A DNA stretch of 64,000 nucleotides, taken from Leisingera aquimarina DSM 24565. Lineage in GTDB: Bacteria; Pseudomonadota; Alphaproteobacteria; Rhodobacterales; Rhodobacteraceae. This document shows positions 44,652 to 53,381 of this stretch, one piece after another; the stretch's first letter is position 1; every line of letters begins with the position of its first letter. The notes beneath the pieces are model-generated. The model was not told where the DNA came from. It saw only the letters and a list, made by a program, of their open reading frames with translations, and did no database searches. Location: assembly GCF_000473165.1 (NCBI RefSeq), contig NZ_KI421504.1, positions 1,358,501-1,422,500 on the forward strand. Reading direction: 5' to 3'. The position numbers and the translations under genes are program-made.

Positions 44652-45511
44652 CAGATGGCTCCATTGCGGACATGCGCGGCCAGCAGCCACAGCAAAAGCG
44701 GTGCGCCTATCAATGCGGTAAACACACCCGCGGGCAGCTGGACCATGGGCAATGCGCGGGCGGCACTGTCTGTCAGCAGGGCTATCAGCGCACCGCTGGC
44801 TGCCGCCCCCAGCAGGATGCCGGTTGCTGTCACCGCCAGGCGCAACCGTGTCAGGGGCAGCCCCAGGCTGGTTGCGATGCCATCGTCCATCGCCAGCCGG
44901 GTCAGCGGAAAATGCAGCCACAGCGACAGCGGCACCAGCACTGCCAGCCCGCTCCAAACCAGCTCCGCATCGTGCCAGGTGCGGGCATTCAAAGAGCCGG
45001 TCAGCCATTGTGCCATGTCGGCGGCGCTCAGCACATCCATACGGCTGATCAGCCGTTCCGGCAGCAGCCCGTCTTTCCAGGCCAGCAGGGTGACGGCACC
45101 GGCTGTCAGCAGCGCGCCGGCAATGGCGCCGGGCAGGACCATGCCGCCGGTCAGGATCATCGCGCACAGCGCGCCGCAACTGGCGCCTGCGTTGAAACCG
45201 ATCACATCCGGGGCTGCCAGCGGGTTGCGCATCATCAACTGAAACATCGCTCCAGACGGGTCAAAGGCCGCTCCGGCCCCCAGCGCGGTCAGAATGCGCG
45301 GCAGCTGGTAGTCCAGCACAATCATTTGCTGCGGGGGGCTGCCGTCTCCCAAAAGCACGCCCAGGATCTGCGCAAGACTGAGCGGGTAGCTGCCGGTAGT
45401 CAGCGCAAGACTTGCTGCCGCTAACAGCACTGAGCCTAGGCCAAGGCCTGTCAGAACGCCTTGGCGGGAGATTTGCAGCGACAGGCTGGAAATGCGCAGG
45501 GTCCAGATCAT
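44651..45511 (-). CDS. FecCD-type siderophore permease lacking conserved blocks
   Basis: 286 residues; the family is usually about 320-350. The N-terminus is normal (LDYQLPRILTALGAGAAFDPSGAMFQLMMRNPLAAPDVIGF). Two conserved stretches are missing: the helix before the LTGSLN motif (LVGIGLSALL-like), and the strongly conserved GPIGFVGL-VPH-AR block with the following LPSSALLGA helix. The text passes straight from GAAASGALI to ALLTDSAARALPM. The frame stays open across both gaps. It may be a reduced or non-functional permease. It is coupled to both neighbours (ATGA and TGATG overlaps). Confidence 0.8.
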   Translation of the reverse strand: MIWTLRISSLSLQISRQGVLTGLGLGSVLLAAASLALTTGSYPLSLAQILGVLLGDGSPPQQMIVLDYQLPRILTALGAGAAFDPSGAMFQLMMRNPLAAPDVIGFNAGASCGALCAMILTGGMVLPGAIAGALLTAGAVTLLAWKDGLLPERLISRMDVLSAADMAQWLTGSLNARTWHDAELVWSGLAVLVPLSLWLHFPLTRLAMDDGIATSLGLPLTRLRLAVTATGILLGAAASGALIALLTDSAARALPMVQLPAGVFTALIGAPLLLWLLAAHVRNGAI

Positions 45512-46395
45512 AGGCTGCGCACTCCGTTGCGGCGCACCAGCCAGATCAGCACTGGACCGCCGATCAGCGCTGTCATCACGCCGGCCTGCATAATGCCGCC
45601 AAACAGCGACATGCGGCCCAAGAAATCGGCGGCGATCAGCAGCTGGGCGCCGAGTACGGCCGAGAACAGCATCACCCAGCGCATATTAGCCCCAGCGGCC
45701 CAGCGGGCCAAATGCGGCACGATCAGCCCGGCAAAGGCAATTGGACCCGCCATCGCAACACTGGCGCCGCACAGCAGCACAATGGCAATTCCACCTGCAA
45801 GTCGGGCCAGGCCGGTGCACACGCCCAGCCCGGTGGCGCTGCCCTCACCCAATTGCAGCGCATTGAGGCCGGGAGTGGCCAGCACAGCAAACCCGGTGCC
45901 AATCGCCAAGAACGGCAACAGTGCCGCAAGGGTGGCCGGCGCAATGCTGTCAAACCCGCCCAATACCCGGAACCGGTAGACCTCCAGCGTTTGGCGGCTG
46001 ACCAGCAGCAGACCGCGGGTCAGTGCCAGGAACAGGGCGCTGATGGCCGCCCCGGCCAGCACCAGCCGCAGAGGGCTGGTTCGGCTGCCACCGCCTAGCA
46101 GGAACACCGGAACCGCCGCTGCCAGAGAACCGCCAAGGGCCACCCAGACAAAACCGGCGGGATCGGTGATGCCCAGCACCAGGACACACAGCGTCACGCC
46201 CAGCGACGTACCGCCATTGATGCCCAGCAGGCCGGGATCCGCCAGAGGGTTGCGTGTCAGGCCTTGGATCAGCGCGCCGGACAGCCACAACGCAGCCCCA
46301 GTCAGCAGCGCAAGCACCGCCAAGGCCAGCAGTCTGACCCCGCGCAGGCTGATCCGGGACTGAGGCGAATGGAGGGCAAGGCTGGTGTGCGTCAT
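45508..46395 (-). CDS. FecCD-type siderophore permease with shortened N-terminus
   Basis: 295 residues from the ATG at 46395, one base after the binding-protein stop. The C-terminal two thirds are standard (ATPase-contact region GVCTGLARLAGG, then VAMAGPIAFAGLIVPHLAR and FSAVLGAQLLIAADFLGR). The N-terminus is about 50 residues short: only some 35 residues precede GAALWLSGALIQGLTRNPLADPG, so TM1, the first periplasmic loop and the LRLPR-type motif are missing. No frameshifted remnant of these is visible because the binding-protein gene ends directly upstream. Confidence 0.82.
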   Translation of the reverse strand: MTHTSLALHSPQSRISLRGVRLLALAVLALLTGAALWLSGALIQGLTRNPLADPGLLGINGGTSLGVTLCVLVLGITDPAGFVWVALGGSLAAAVPVFLLGGGSRTSPLRLVLAGAAISALFLALTRGLLLVSRQTLEVYRFRVLGGFDSIAPATLAALLPFLAIGTGFAVLATPGLNALQLGEGSATGLGVCTGLARLAGGIAIVLLCGASVAMAGPIAFAGLIVPHLARWAAGANMRWVMLFSAVLGAQLLIAADFLGRMSLFGGIMQAGVMTALIGGPVLIWLVRRNGVRSL

Positions 46396-46396
46396 C

Positions 46397-47461
46397 CTAA
46401 AACCCGTCCGGCAGCAGGCCCGCCTCAGCCATGCCAGGCACCTGCGCGGCGGGATCGCCATCCATCGCGGCCTCCAGCAGCGGCACCAGATGGTCCAGCG
46501 CATAATCCAGGCTAAGCGGGCTGGAATGCGACAGCGCCGCTGCCAGCAGATAGCCGGCGTGGATCTCGCGCCCGTCCCGGGAGGCCCGCATGGTGGGGCG
46601 CAGCGGCATCCGGGCCAGTTGCTGGGCAGAACCGCCCGAGTCGAGCCAGATCAGAACATCAGCGTCGATGGGGGAGGGGTCCTCTGCCGGGATCATCACG
46701 TAGGTTCTGTTCAGCGGGCCGCGGCCATTGACAGCCTTGGGCACTTGAAGCCCCAACGCTTCCAGCAGGCGGCTGCGGATGTCGCGGCTGGTATAGGCTG
46801 CGGTCCGGCCGGCCCAGGCCAGGGCGGCGCTGGCGCCTTCCCACTCGGGATGTTCCTTGCGGATGGCGGATACCCGGCTCCCGATCCGGGTGATGATGGT
46901 CTCGGCGGGTCCGGAGGTTCCCGTAGCAGCGCCAAGGATGCGCAGCATCTCCTGCCAGGGCGTGCCATAGGGGCCATACTCAGCCCGTGGTGCGATGGTC
47001 GGGGCAATGCCCGACAAATGCGCGTAGTCGCGCCAGGTCATGCCGGACCACTGGACAACGATCAGGTCCGGCTCCAGCACCGCGATCTTCTCGAAATCGA
47101 TTTCGCCTTGAAACACCGCCGGGCGGGCGTCTCCCAGCGCATCATGGCCCCAAGGCCACACGCCGGAAGGGTCGTTGCCATACCATTTGCGCAGGGCAAT
47201 TGGCGTCTGGCCCAAGGCGAGCAGAAAATCATGTCCGATAAAGCTGACAGAAACGATGCGCCCGGGTTTGGCTGGCACGGTGACCAAGCCGAACTGGTGC
47301 TGTATTTCAACCGGAAACGTATCTGCTGCTGCGGGCAGAGCGATGGCCAGCAGCATGACCGCCGCCTGTGCAGCCGTTCCGGCTGCCCGGCGCAGCAGGC
47401 CAGAGCAGACCGGCTGCGCGGGATTGGCACCCGGCGGTTTCAGCCACAGCCTCAGCATCAC
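46397..47461 (-). CDS. Iron-siderophore ABC transporter periplasmic binding protein
   Basis: 354 residues. The N-terminal region is long before the signal cleavage zone (AAVMLLAIALPAAADTF), so the real start may be internal. Class III binding-protein fold: HQFGLVTVPAKPGRIVSVSFIGHDFLLALG, then FEKIAVLEPDLIVVQWSGM and LEALGLQVP. It captures the ferric-siderophore brought in by a TonB-dependent receptor (not in this window). First gene of the nine-gene operon ending with tonB. Confidence 0.88.
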   Translation of the reverse strand: MMLRLWLKPPGANPAQPVCSGLLRRAAGTAAQAAVMLLAIALPAAADTFPVEIQHQFGLVTVPAKPGRIVSVSFIGHDFLLALGQTPIALRKWYGNDPSGVWPWGHDALGDARPAVFQGEIDFEKIAVLEPDLIVVQWSGMTWRDYAHLSGIAPTIAPRAEYGPYGTPWQEMLRILGAATGTSGPAETIITRIGSRVSAIRKEHPEWEGASAALAWAGRTAAYTSRDIRSRLLEALGLQVPKAVNGRGPLNRTYVMIPAEDPSPIDADVLIWLDSGGSAQQLARMPLRPTMRASRDGREIHAGYLLAAALSHSSPLSLDYALDHLVPLLEAAMDGDPAAQVPGMAEAGLLPDGF

Positions 47462-47766
47462 AACATCTCTCCAGCCGGCTGCTACAGGATTTCCTGCAGG
47501 CCATGTTCTTTGGGGGTGGCTGGACTGGCGGCGGAATAAATTGATCCGCCAATGTCTTGCTGAAATCGCGCCCGTATGGCGCGCGGGAAGCCGTAAGAAG
47601 TCTTAGTTGTTTTGTCAAGAATATTTCGCGCGCCAGCAGTCAGGGTCCGTCGGCTGTCTTTACCTATATGCGGACCGGAGTCCGGATGGCTCGGGAACCG
47701 AGAACGGGTGCCGGTCTTTGCAGGCGATTCCGGGGGCCATCGGTCAACTCCGCTGCCGGTATTGGC
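47462..47766. other. Upstream region of the siderophore operon
   Basis: About 300 bases without a gene. A minus-strand TTGACA (47619-47614) lies about 150 bases before the binding-protein start and may be the -35 box; a matching -10 is not clear. I do not recognise an iron-responsive operator with confidence. Confidence 0.35.
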
Positions 47767-48185
47767 TTACTGCTTCCGGATTGCGCTGAACCATTCTGCC
47801 ATGAAACGCCTGCGCTTTTCGGCGTCCTGATACACCAACAAACCAGGTCCCAGCTGGATTGGCCGTTTCGAGCTTGCCACGCCGATGAATTCCGCAGACG
47901 GGGGCCGGAACGGGCATACAACACCCGGCGGCTGCGACCAGGCTGCAGTGGCCAGATGGTCGACGAAGCTCTGTGCCAGATAAGGCTGCCTGCCGCCGCT
48001 CAACAACCCCCAGACCGCATCATAAAATGGGAGTAATCTTCCGGGTCAATGACAATGAGCTTGTCTGCCAGATCCTGCCGGGCCCTTGCGTAGCCGCGCG
48101 GTACCGGTCGCCGACGACCTTTTTTGAGGTCATAAGAATACCAGGCGCGCCAGAGCGCAGCGGAGGCGCGGCCGCTAGAACGCAA
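47767..48185 (-). pseudogene. Frameshifted hypothetical gene
   Basis: Two consecutive minus-strand frames read like one protein split by a frameshift near 48010-48030. The first ends LIVIDPEDYSHF (stop shortly after) and the second opens LLPFYDAVWGLLSGGRQPYLAQSFVDHLAT and ends AEKRRRFMAEWFSAIRKQ. Joined they give about 140 residues. I do not recognise the family. The 5' end overlaps the 3' end of the MocR-type gene. A chance frame in GC-rich DNA is the alternative. Confidence 0.35.
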
Positions 48186-49554
48186 GATGAGGCAAGCTTT
48201 GTGGTTGCAGTTTTACAAGAGCTGCGATCAGCTCCAAGCCCTTGCGGAACTGGCTTTCCGCTTGAATCGTGCCCAAGGAAATGCGTATTGCGCCTGGTGA
48301 GCATGTTCCAGAGGGAAGAAATGGCACGTCAGACATAACGTCTATTTGCATCTGGCGCGCATAGTGCGACAAGCCGGAGGAGCTCCATCCCTCGGGCAGC
48401 GGCAGCCAAAGATGCTGCGCAGAAGGGTGCCCGGTCCAGGGCATCCCATGCAATACCCTGCAGGCGATGCGGTAGCGGCTTTTCAAAGCTTTCCCCTGCC
48501 AGTCTGCAATCTCCAGCGCTGTGCCGTCCATTACCCAGCGGCTGGCCAGTTCCTGCATTATGGGCGTGCCCGCCCCCCCGAAACTCAGCAGGCGGCCCGT
48601 CAGGGAAGGGAGCAAATGGCTTGGCGCTGCCATGTATCCGGCCTGCAGTCCGGGCATCAGGCATGTGCTGAGGGCGGACAAATAGACGGAACGCTCTGGA
48701 ACCAGCGCTGACACCGGCGGCGGGCGATCCTTTGCTACAGGGCCAAGCGGATCATCTTCAATGATGTAAAGACCATGGTTTTCCGCAATTCGGGCCAGCT
48801 CCCTGCGCCGGTCTTCCGGCATCATAACCGGCACCGGATTTGTCAATGTTGGCAATAAACACAGGACTTTAGAGCCGGACGCCCGGCAGGCATCCTCCAA
48901 CGCATCTGGCAGAATGCCAAACGAGTCCGTTTCCAGTCCCGAAAGTTTCAATCCCAAATAGGAACAGCCGGAAACGAGCAGATTGTGAGTGATACTGTCT
49001 GACAAGACGGTGTCGCCAGGGCGGGTCAAAGCGGACAGCGCAACAGACATTCCGTGGCTGCCGCCGTTTGTCACGAGAATCCGTTCCGGGACGGCAGCAA
49101 GACCGCAGGCTGCCAGCCACTCTGCCCCTGCCGCGCGGTGGGCTTCGTGTCCAGAGTGGGGGCCGCAATCCTGCAGGGCTGAAGGATTCAGGTCTGCCGT
49201 GAGTTCCTGCAATGACAGCTGAAACCGCTTATTGTGTTCTTGATTGCGAATGGGGCGGGAGGTGGAGAAATCATACCTTTCTTCGAGTTCGGTTTTTTGC
49301 GGAGCCGCGTGCGGCTCGGGATCGCTGACATAGCTGCCCCGGCCAACCTGTCCGTCAATCAGGTTCTGCTTGCGCAAGCTCTGGTAGGCTTTGCTTACGG
49401 TGTGAACGCTCAGCCCAAGCCGGTCTGCCATTTTGCGATGCGGTGGAAGCCGGGATCCCGCGGGGAGTTTCTCCGTCAGAATGGCCTGCTCAATGGCCCC
49501 TGCCAGGCTGGCATGCAGGGGCGATTGAAGCGTTTCGGGATCAGGATACCACAT
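48175..49554 (-). CDS. MocR/GntR-type regulator with aminotransferase domain lacking the PLP lysine
   Basis: 459 residues. N-terminal GntR winged helix about 10-75 (LPPHRKMADRLGLSVHTVSKAYQSLRKQNLIDGQVGRGSYV), linker, then a fold type I aminotransferase-like domain with the PLP-ring Asp in IIEDDPLG. Where family members have Ser-x-Ser/Thr-Lys before PGL, this protein reads LSALSTCLMPGLQAGY: Thr (ACA) stands at the lysine position. It should not form an internal Schiff base. It lies 62 bases after ask in the ectoine cluster; the MocR protein EnuR senses ectoine breakdown products via PLP in roseobacters (known), so an ectoine link is plausible. Confidence 0.85.
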   Translation of the reverse strand: MWYPDPETLQSPLHASLAGAIEQAILTEKLPAGSRLPPHRKMADRLGLSVHTVSKAYQSLRKQNLIDGQVGRGSYVSDPEPHAAPQKTELEERYDFSTSRPIRNQEHNKRFQLSLQELTADLNPSALQDCGPHSGHEAHRAAGAEWLAACGLAAVPERILVTNGGSHGMSVALSALTRPGDTVLSDSITHNLLVSGCSYLGLKLSGLETDSFGILPDALEDACRASGSKVLCLLPTLTNPVPVMMPEDRRRELARIAENHGLYIIEDDPLGPVAKDRPPPVSALVPERSVYLSALSTCLMPGLQAGYMAAPSHLLPSLTGRLLSFGGAGTPIMQELASRWVMDGTALEIADWQGKALKSRYRIACRVLHGMPWTGHPSAQHLWLPLPEGWSSSGLSHYARQMQIDVMSDVPFLPSGTCSPGAIRISLGTIQAESQFRKGLELIAALVKLQPQSLPHLAF

Positions 49555-49616
49555 TGCCGTTCCTCAATCCTGCCGCAGGGCCAAGACGACGGGGCGCCAC
49601 AGGCCCAGCCGCCTGC

Positions 49617-51053
49617 TCACGCCGCTTTTGCTTTTGCAGCCCGGCCGGGTTCCGGAAAAAGCGCCCTGTGCAAAACCGTGACCGCTGTTTTCGCTGATGT
49701 CCGTGGCACCGCAAATTGAACATCGACATTGCGCGGTGTCTGATGCGCGGCGATCACCTCGACACCGGCTTGGTCAAAAGCTGCAAGCCCGCGGCGAAGC
49801 ACCTGCACGCCTGACAGGTCGCGTCCAATGGCCGAAACAATGGACAACGCCCGCGCGCTGACTTGGGCGGACGGATAGGCGCGTTCCAGATCATTCACCA
49901 CACGGCGTACTGTCTTCAGCGAGGCCTCGACATAGTGGGTGATGGTATTGGCGTTCGAACTTTTGGAAACGATCCGGACGCTGTGCCGGCGCAGGGCCTC
50001 AAGCACAGTGGCATCATAGCCTTTGACGCCGACCATATCCTGTTCGAACAGTTCCAGTGCAACAACATCAAGGCCGGTCACGATTTCAACGGCGGGGATT
50101 TTCGCAGGCCGGCCGTCGATGAGGGTGCCGGGATCGGAAGGCTCAAAGGCATTGGTGATGCGCAGAGCCACTTTTGACTGGCGCAGGATCTTGGCGGCAT
50201 TCGGGTGAATGGCTTCCATCCCCATATTCGACAACTGGTCGGCCACATCGTAATTCGTGTGCCCCAGTTTGCGCACAGCTTTCGTGCCCACCAGCGCCGG
50301 ATCTGCGGATGACAGGTGGAACTCCTTGTGGATGATCGCCTCTTTCGCCTTGGAGTATGCTGCGATGGTGGAAAATGTGACTTCTGAATACCCGCGGTCA
50401 TATTCGCGCATCAGGCCCTCGCGGCACTGGGCGTAGCCGGTGACAATAGGCAGTTCCGATCCAAGGTCGAGAGTGCCGAGGCCGCCAGTGATCCGCTCCT
50501 CAAGCGAGCATTCGCTGTCATCGCGCCAGCCGCTGAGGTCAATAAACCGCGCATTCACACCGGCGCGTTGCAGCATCAGGGTTGTCACAAAGGCGGAATG
50601 CGCCTCGCCCAGCCCGGACAGCAGCTCGCGCACCAGCATCATCTGGCTCGACAGGCGGAAATGGCCGTAGGAGCACAGGCGCTGCAGGTCGAACAGGCAG
50701 CTGCGGGCCCCCTCGATGCGGTCGCGCACGAAATCCTCCGCCAGCGCCCGGTCGGCCGGATTGTCCAGGACGCCATTGTGGACCCTGGCCATCGCTTCAC
50801 CCGCGCGGCTCAGCGCATCAAGCCAGCCATGATCATTGTCATCATTGGCAAACAGGGCATAGACGCCGGGTTCACCCGATTTCTTGTGCTCCAGCAGCAG
50901 GTTGGTGATCCCGCCGAAGGCCGAGACCACAAAAATGCGGTGGTAGAGCGAAGAACCGGTGCGGGCGCCGAGGATGAGCGTGTCGCGCAGTTCGCAGATA
51001 CGGCTCATCGAGGTGCCGCCGATCTTCTCGACGGTGTGTTCGGGAAATTTCAC
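49617..51053 (-). CDS. ask: Aspartate kinase of the ectoine cluster (Ask_Ect)
   Basis: 478 residues from a GTG start at 51053 (MKFPEHTVEKIGGTSMSR), chosen for GGGGG eight to twelve bases upstream and because the kinase fold begins here; an upstream in-frame ATG would run into ectC. The N-terminal kinase motif is EKIGGTSM in place of the usual KFGGTS. The ACT regulatory repeats lie in the C-terminal third (SKSSNANTITHYVEASL). It phosphorylates aspartate for the aspartate-semialdehyde that feeds EctB, and Ask_Ect forms escape the usual feedback control (family knowledge). Confidence 0.9.
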   Translation of the reverse strand: MKFPEHTVEKIGGTSMSRICELRDTLILGARTGSSLYHRIFVVSAFGGITNLLLEHKKSGEPGVYALFANDDNDHGWLDALSRAGEAMARVHNGVLDNPADRALAEDFVRDRIEGARSCLFDLQRLCSYGHFRLSSQMMLVRELLSGLGEAHSAFVTTLMLQRAGVNARFIDLSGWRDDSECSLEERITGGLGTLDLGSELPIVTGYAQCREGLMREYDRGYSEVTFSTIAAYSKAKEAIIHKEFHLSSADPALVGTKAVRKLGHTNYDVADQLSNMGMEAIHPNAAKILRQSKVALRITNAFEPSDPGTLIDGRPAKIPAVEIVTGLDVVALELFEQDMVGVKGYDATVLEALRRHSVRIVSKSSNANTITHYVEASLKTVRRVVNDLERAYPSAQVSARALSIVSAIGRDLSGVQVLRRGLAAFDQAGVEVIAAHQTPRNVDVQFAVPRTSAKTAVTVLHRALFPEPGRAAKAKAA

Positions 51054-51084
51054 AGGGTATCCCCCGGCCTGTGCCGGGGCCTCT

Positions 51085-51477
51085 TCAGGTGGATTCCAGC
51101 GCGTAGGAGCCGTCTTCACGGTGCACTTCGCTGCCGGTCACCGGCGGGTTGAAGACGCAGGCCATGACCAGTTCTTCCTCAGCCCGCAGGGTGTGGCGGT
51201 CGTTTTTGTCCAGCGCGTACATGACGCCGGGCCGGATCAGGTGGGTTTCACCGGTGGCCAGATCGGTGATCGAGCCTGTGCCTTGCATGCAGTAAACGCT
51301 CTCGAAGTGGTTCTTGTATTCGAACGTGTGTTCGGACCCGGCCTCAAGAAAGGTGATGTGGAAGGAAAACCCCATCCCGTCCTGCTCCAGCAGCATCCGG
51401 ACCGACGACCATTTCGCATCCGATACAACGCGGTTGCGGTCGCTTTTGATAATGTCGTTGTAGTCGCGAACAATCAT
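51085..51477 (-). CDS. ectC: Ectoine synthase EctC
   Basis: 130 residues, cupin fold. Starts [18 protein letters not shown]; the core has [53 protein letters not shown] and [12 protein letters not shown], all typical of EctC. It closes N-gamma-acetyl-diaminobutyrate to ectoine, the compatible solute. Three bases after ectB and 31 before ask. Confidence 0.95.
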   Translation of the reverse strand: MIVRDYNDIIKSDRNRVVSDAKWSSVRMLLEQDGMGFSFHITFLEAGSEHTFEYKNHFESVYCMQGTGSITDLATGETHLIRPGVMYALDKNDRHTLRAEEELVMACVFNPPVTGSEVHREDGSYALEST

Positions 51478-51480
51478 GTC

Positions 51481-52770
51481 TTACTCCGCTGCAAATTTGC
51501 TTGAGTCCGTTACGCCGCGGATTGCGCTGCGCAGGATGTTCAGGCCCTTCATCAGGGTGTCCTCAGAGGTGGTCAGGGGGGCCAGAACCTTGACCACCTG
51601 ATCTTTGTTGCCGGAGGTTTCGATGATCAGCCCGTTCTCGAAGGCATGGGCGCAGATGCTGGCGGCCAGTTCGCCTGAGCCGACATCCAGACCCTGCATC
51701 ATGCCGCGCCCCTTGAGGCGGGCGCCAGGCAGCAATTCGGCCATTTCTTCCAGGGCAGCGGTCAACAGCCGGGCCTTGGCAGCTACATCCTGCTGGAACC
51801 GCCCGTCAGCCCAGAATTTGCTGATCGCAACCCGGGCGGTGACAAAGGCATGCGTGTTGCCGCGGAAAGTGCCGTTGTGTTCGGCCGGACCGAATATGTC
51901 ATGCGCGGGGCGCACCAGCATCAGCGCCATCGGCAGGCCAAAGCCCGAGATCGATTTCGCCAGGGTCACGATGTCCGGTGTGATCCCCATGTCCTCAAAC
52001 GAGAAGAAGCCGCCGGTACGGCCGCAGCCGGCCTGGATGTCGTCGATGATCAGCAGGGCGCCGTGCTTTTTGGCCAGCGCGGCGATACGCAGCACCCATT
52101 CGGGGCGCGCGGCGTTCAGGCCGCCTTCGCCCTGCACGGTCTCCAGCAGGATCGCCGCCGGGGCATCAATGCCGCTGGAGGCGTCTTCCAGCATCGTCTC
52201 CAGATAGGCGGCGGTATCGGTGTCCGCCCCGAAATAGCCGTCATAGGGCATTCGGGTAACGCCGTTCAACGGGGTGCCGGCGCCGCCACGGTGATAGCTG
52301 TTGCCGGTGGCCGCCAAGGCGCCCAGGGTGACGCCGTGAAAGCCGTTGGTGAAGGCGATGACATTGGTGCGGCCGGTCGCCTTGCGGGCCAGTTTCAGGG
52401 CTGCCTCAACGGCATTGGCGCCGGTCGGGCCGGTGAACATCACCTTGTGGTCCATGTTGTGCGGCCGCAGGATGTGCTGGTCGAAGGCGTCCAGAAACGC
52501 CGCCTTTGCATCGGTATGCAGATCCAGGCCGTGGGTAAGGCCGTCGGACGAGATATGCTCAATCAGGGCTGCCTTCATGTCCGGATCGTTATGCCCGTAG
52601 TTGAGCGATGAGCAGCCGGCCAGAAAGTCGATGTACCGGCGTCCCGTGCTGTCAGTCAACTCAGAGCCGCTGGCAAGGGTGAAAACCGCATCGAAGCCGC
52701 GGCAATAGCTGCGCGCTTCGGATTCACGGCGTTTGAAAATGGAAATCTCGGCTGACGTATCAGTCGGCAT
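51481..52770 (-). CDS. ectB: Diaminobutyrate-2-oxoglutarate transaminase EctB
   Basis: 429 residues from the ATG at 52770 (MPTDTSAEISIFKRRESEARSY); upstream in-frame codons are not family-like. Class III aminotransferase with TGPTGANAVEAALKLARK, PLP-site IIDDIQAGCGRTG and Schiff-base Lys in VTLAKSISGFGLP. It makes L-2,4-diaminobutyrate from aspartate semialdehyde, the first committed step of ectoine synthesis. 62 bases after ectA. Confidence 0.95.
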   Translation of the reverse strand: MPTDTSAEISIFKRRESEARSYCRGFDAVFTLASGSELTDSTGRRYIDFLAGCSSLNYGHNDPDMKAALIEHISSDGLTHGLDLHTDAKAAFLDAFDQHILRPHNMDHKVMFTGPTGANAVEAALKLARKATGRTNVIAFTNGFHGVTLGALAATGNSYHRGGAGTPLNGVTRMPYDGYFGADTDTAAYLETMLEDASSGIDAPAAILLETVQGEGGLNAARPEWVLRIAALAKKHGALLIIDDIQAGCGRTGGFFSFEDMGITPDIVTLAKSISGFGLPMALMLVRPAHDIFGPAEHNGTFRGNTHAFVTARVAISKFWADGRFQQDVAAKARLLTAALEEMAELLPGARLKGRGMMQGLDVGSGELAASICAHAFENGLIIETSGNKDQVVKVLAPLTTSEDTLMKGLNILRSAIRGVTDSSKFAAE

Positions 52771-52832
52771 ATTGCGTCCTCTTGGAACTAGACAGGTCAA
52801 AACGGGTAGGCGCCACATGGATTAATGCGTCC

Positions 52833-53381
52833 TCAAGCTGTGCTGCCGGGCGCCTCGGAGAAATCGATCGTGACCATGTGCTCGGTACTTTGGCGGTCAC
52901 GGAAATGCCCGGTCTGCGTGAAGTGGGGCCGGCTCTTTAGCGGCGCGCTCCGGTTGGCTGCGAATGTGTGGAACAATGCCCAGGACGCTCTGTTTTCTTG
53001 CGTGATTGTCGTTTGCAACCGTTTGATGTTTTCGCAGGCCTTGCGGAGCAGCAGGCCGTTCAGCATCCGCGAGCCAAGCCCGGTCCCGCGGGCGTGTTCC
53101 GACACCGCCACCTGCCAGACAAACAGCGTTTCCGGATCGTCAGGCAGAACGTAGGCAGAAACCCAGCCAGCTATTTCTTCCTCGATCTCGGCAACCACAC
53201 AGGTCTCGCTGAAGTGGTCGCACTGGATCAGATTGCAGTACATGGAGTTTTCGTCGAGCGGCTTGCATGAGCGCACCAGCTCCCAGATTCCGGCTCCATC
53301 TTCCGCTGCGGGTTCGCGCAGCGCAGGTGTTGCTTTCCGGAAAAACTCTAGTGCATGTCGCATCTGTCTCGGCGCCTCCAT
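52833..53381 (-). CDS. ectA: L-2,4-diaminobutyrate N-gamma-acetyltransferase EctA
   Basis: 182 residues, GNAT fold. Motif A region VWQVAVSEHARGTGLGSRMLNGLL with the acetyl-CoA loop, preceded by NSMYCNLIQCDHFSETCVVAE, the EctA signature. It acetylates diaminobutyrate before EctC ring closure. First gene of ectABC-ask; the 198-base gap to divergent ectR holds the control region. Starts at 53381 or 53363 are both possible. Confidence 0.94.
   Translation of the reverse strand: MEAPRQMRHALEFFRKATPALREPAAEDGAGIWELVRSCKPLDENSMYCNLIQCDHFSETCVVAEIEEEIAGWVSAYVLPDDPETLFVWQVAVSEHARGTGLGSRMLNGLLLRKACENIKRLQTTITQENRASWALFHTFAANRSAPLKSRPHFTQTGHFRDRQSTEHMVTIDFSEAPGSTA

Noticed and set aside
44652..45179. 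Upstream extension of the siderophore ATPase frame
   Set aside because: It overlaps the permease in another frame and is Arg-rich with no domain; the ATG at 44651 has the proper start overlap.
42540..45242. A 900-codon open frame on the plus strand
   Set aside because: It is antisense to exbB, the siderophore reductase, the ATPase and a permease, all with clear family motifs. It has Gln/Arg/His-rich shadow composition.
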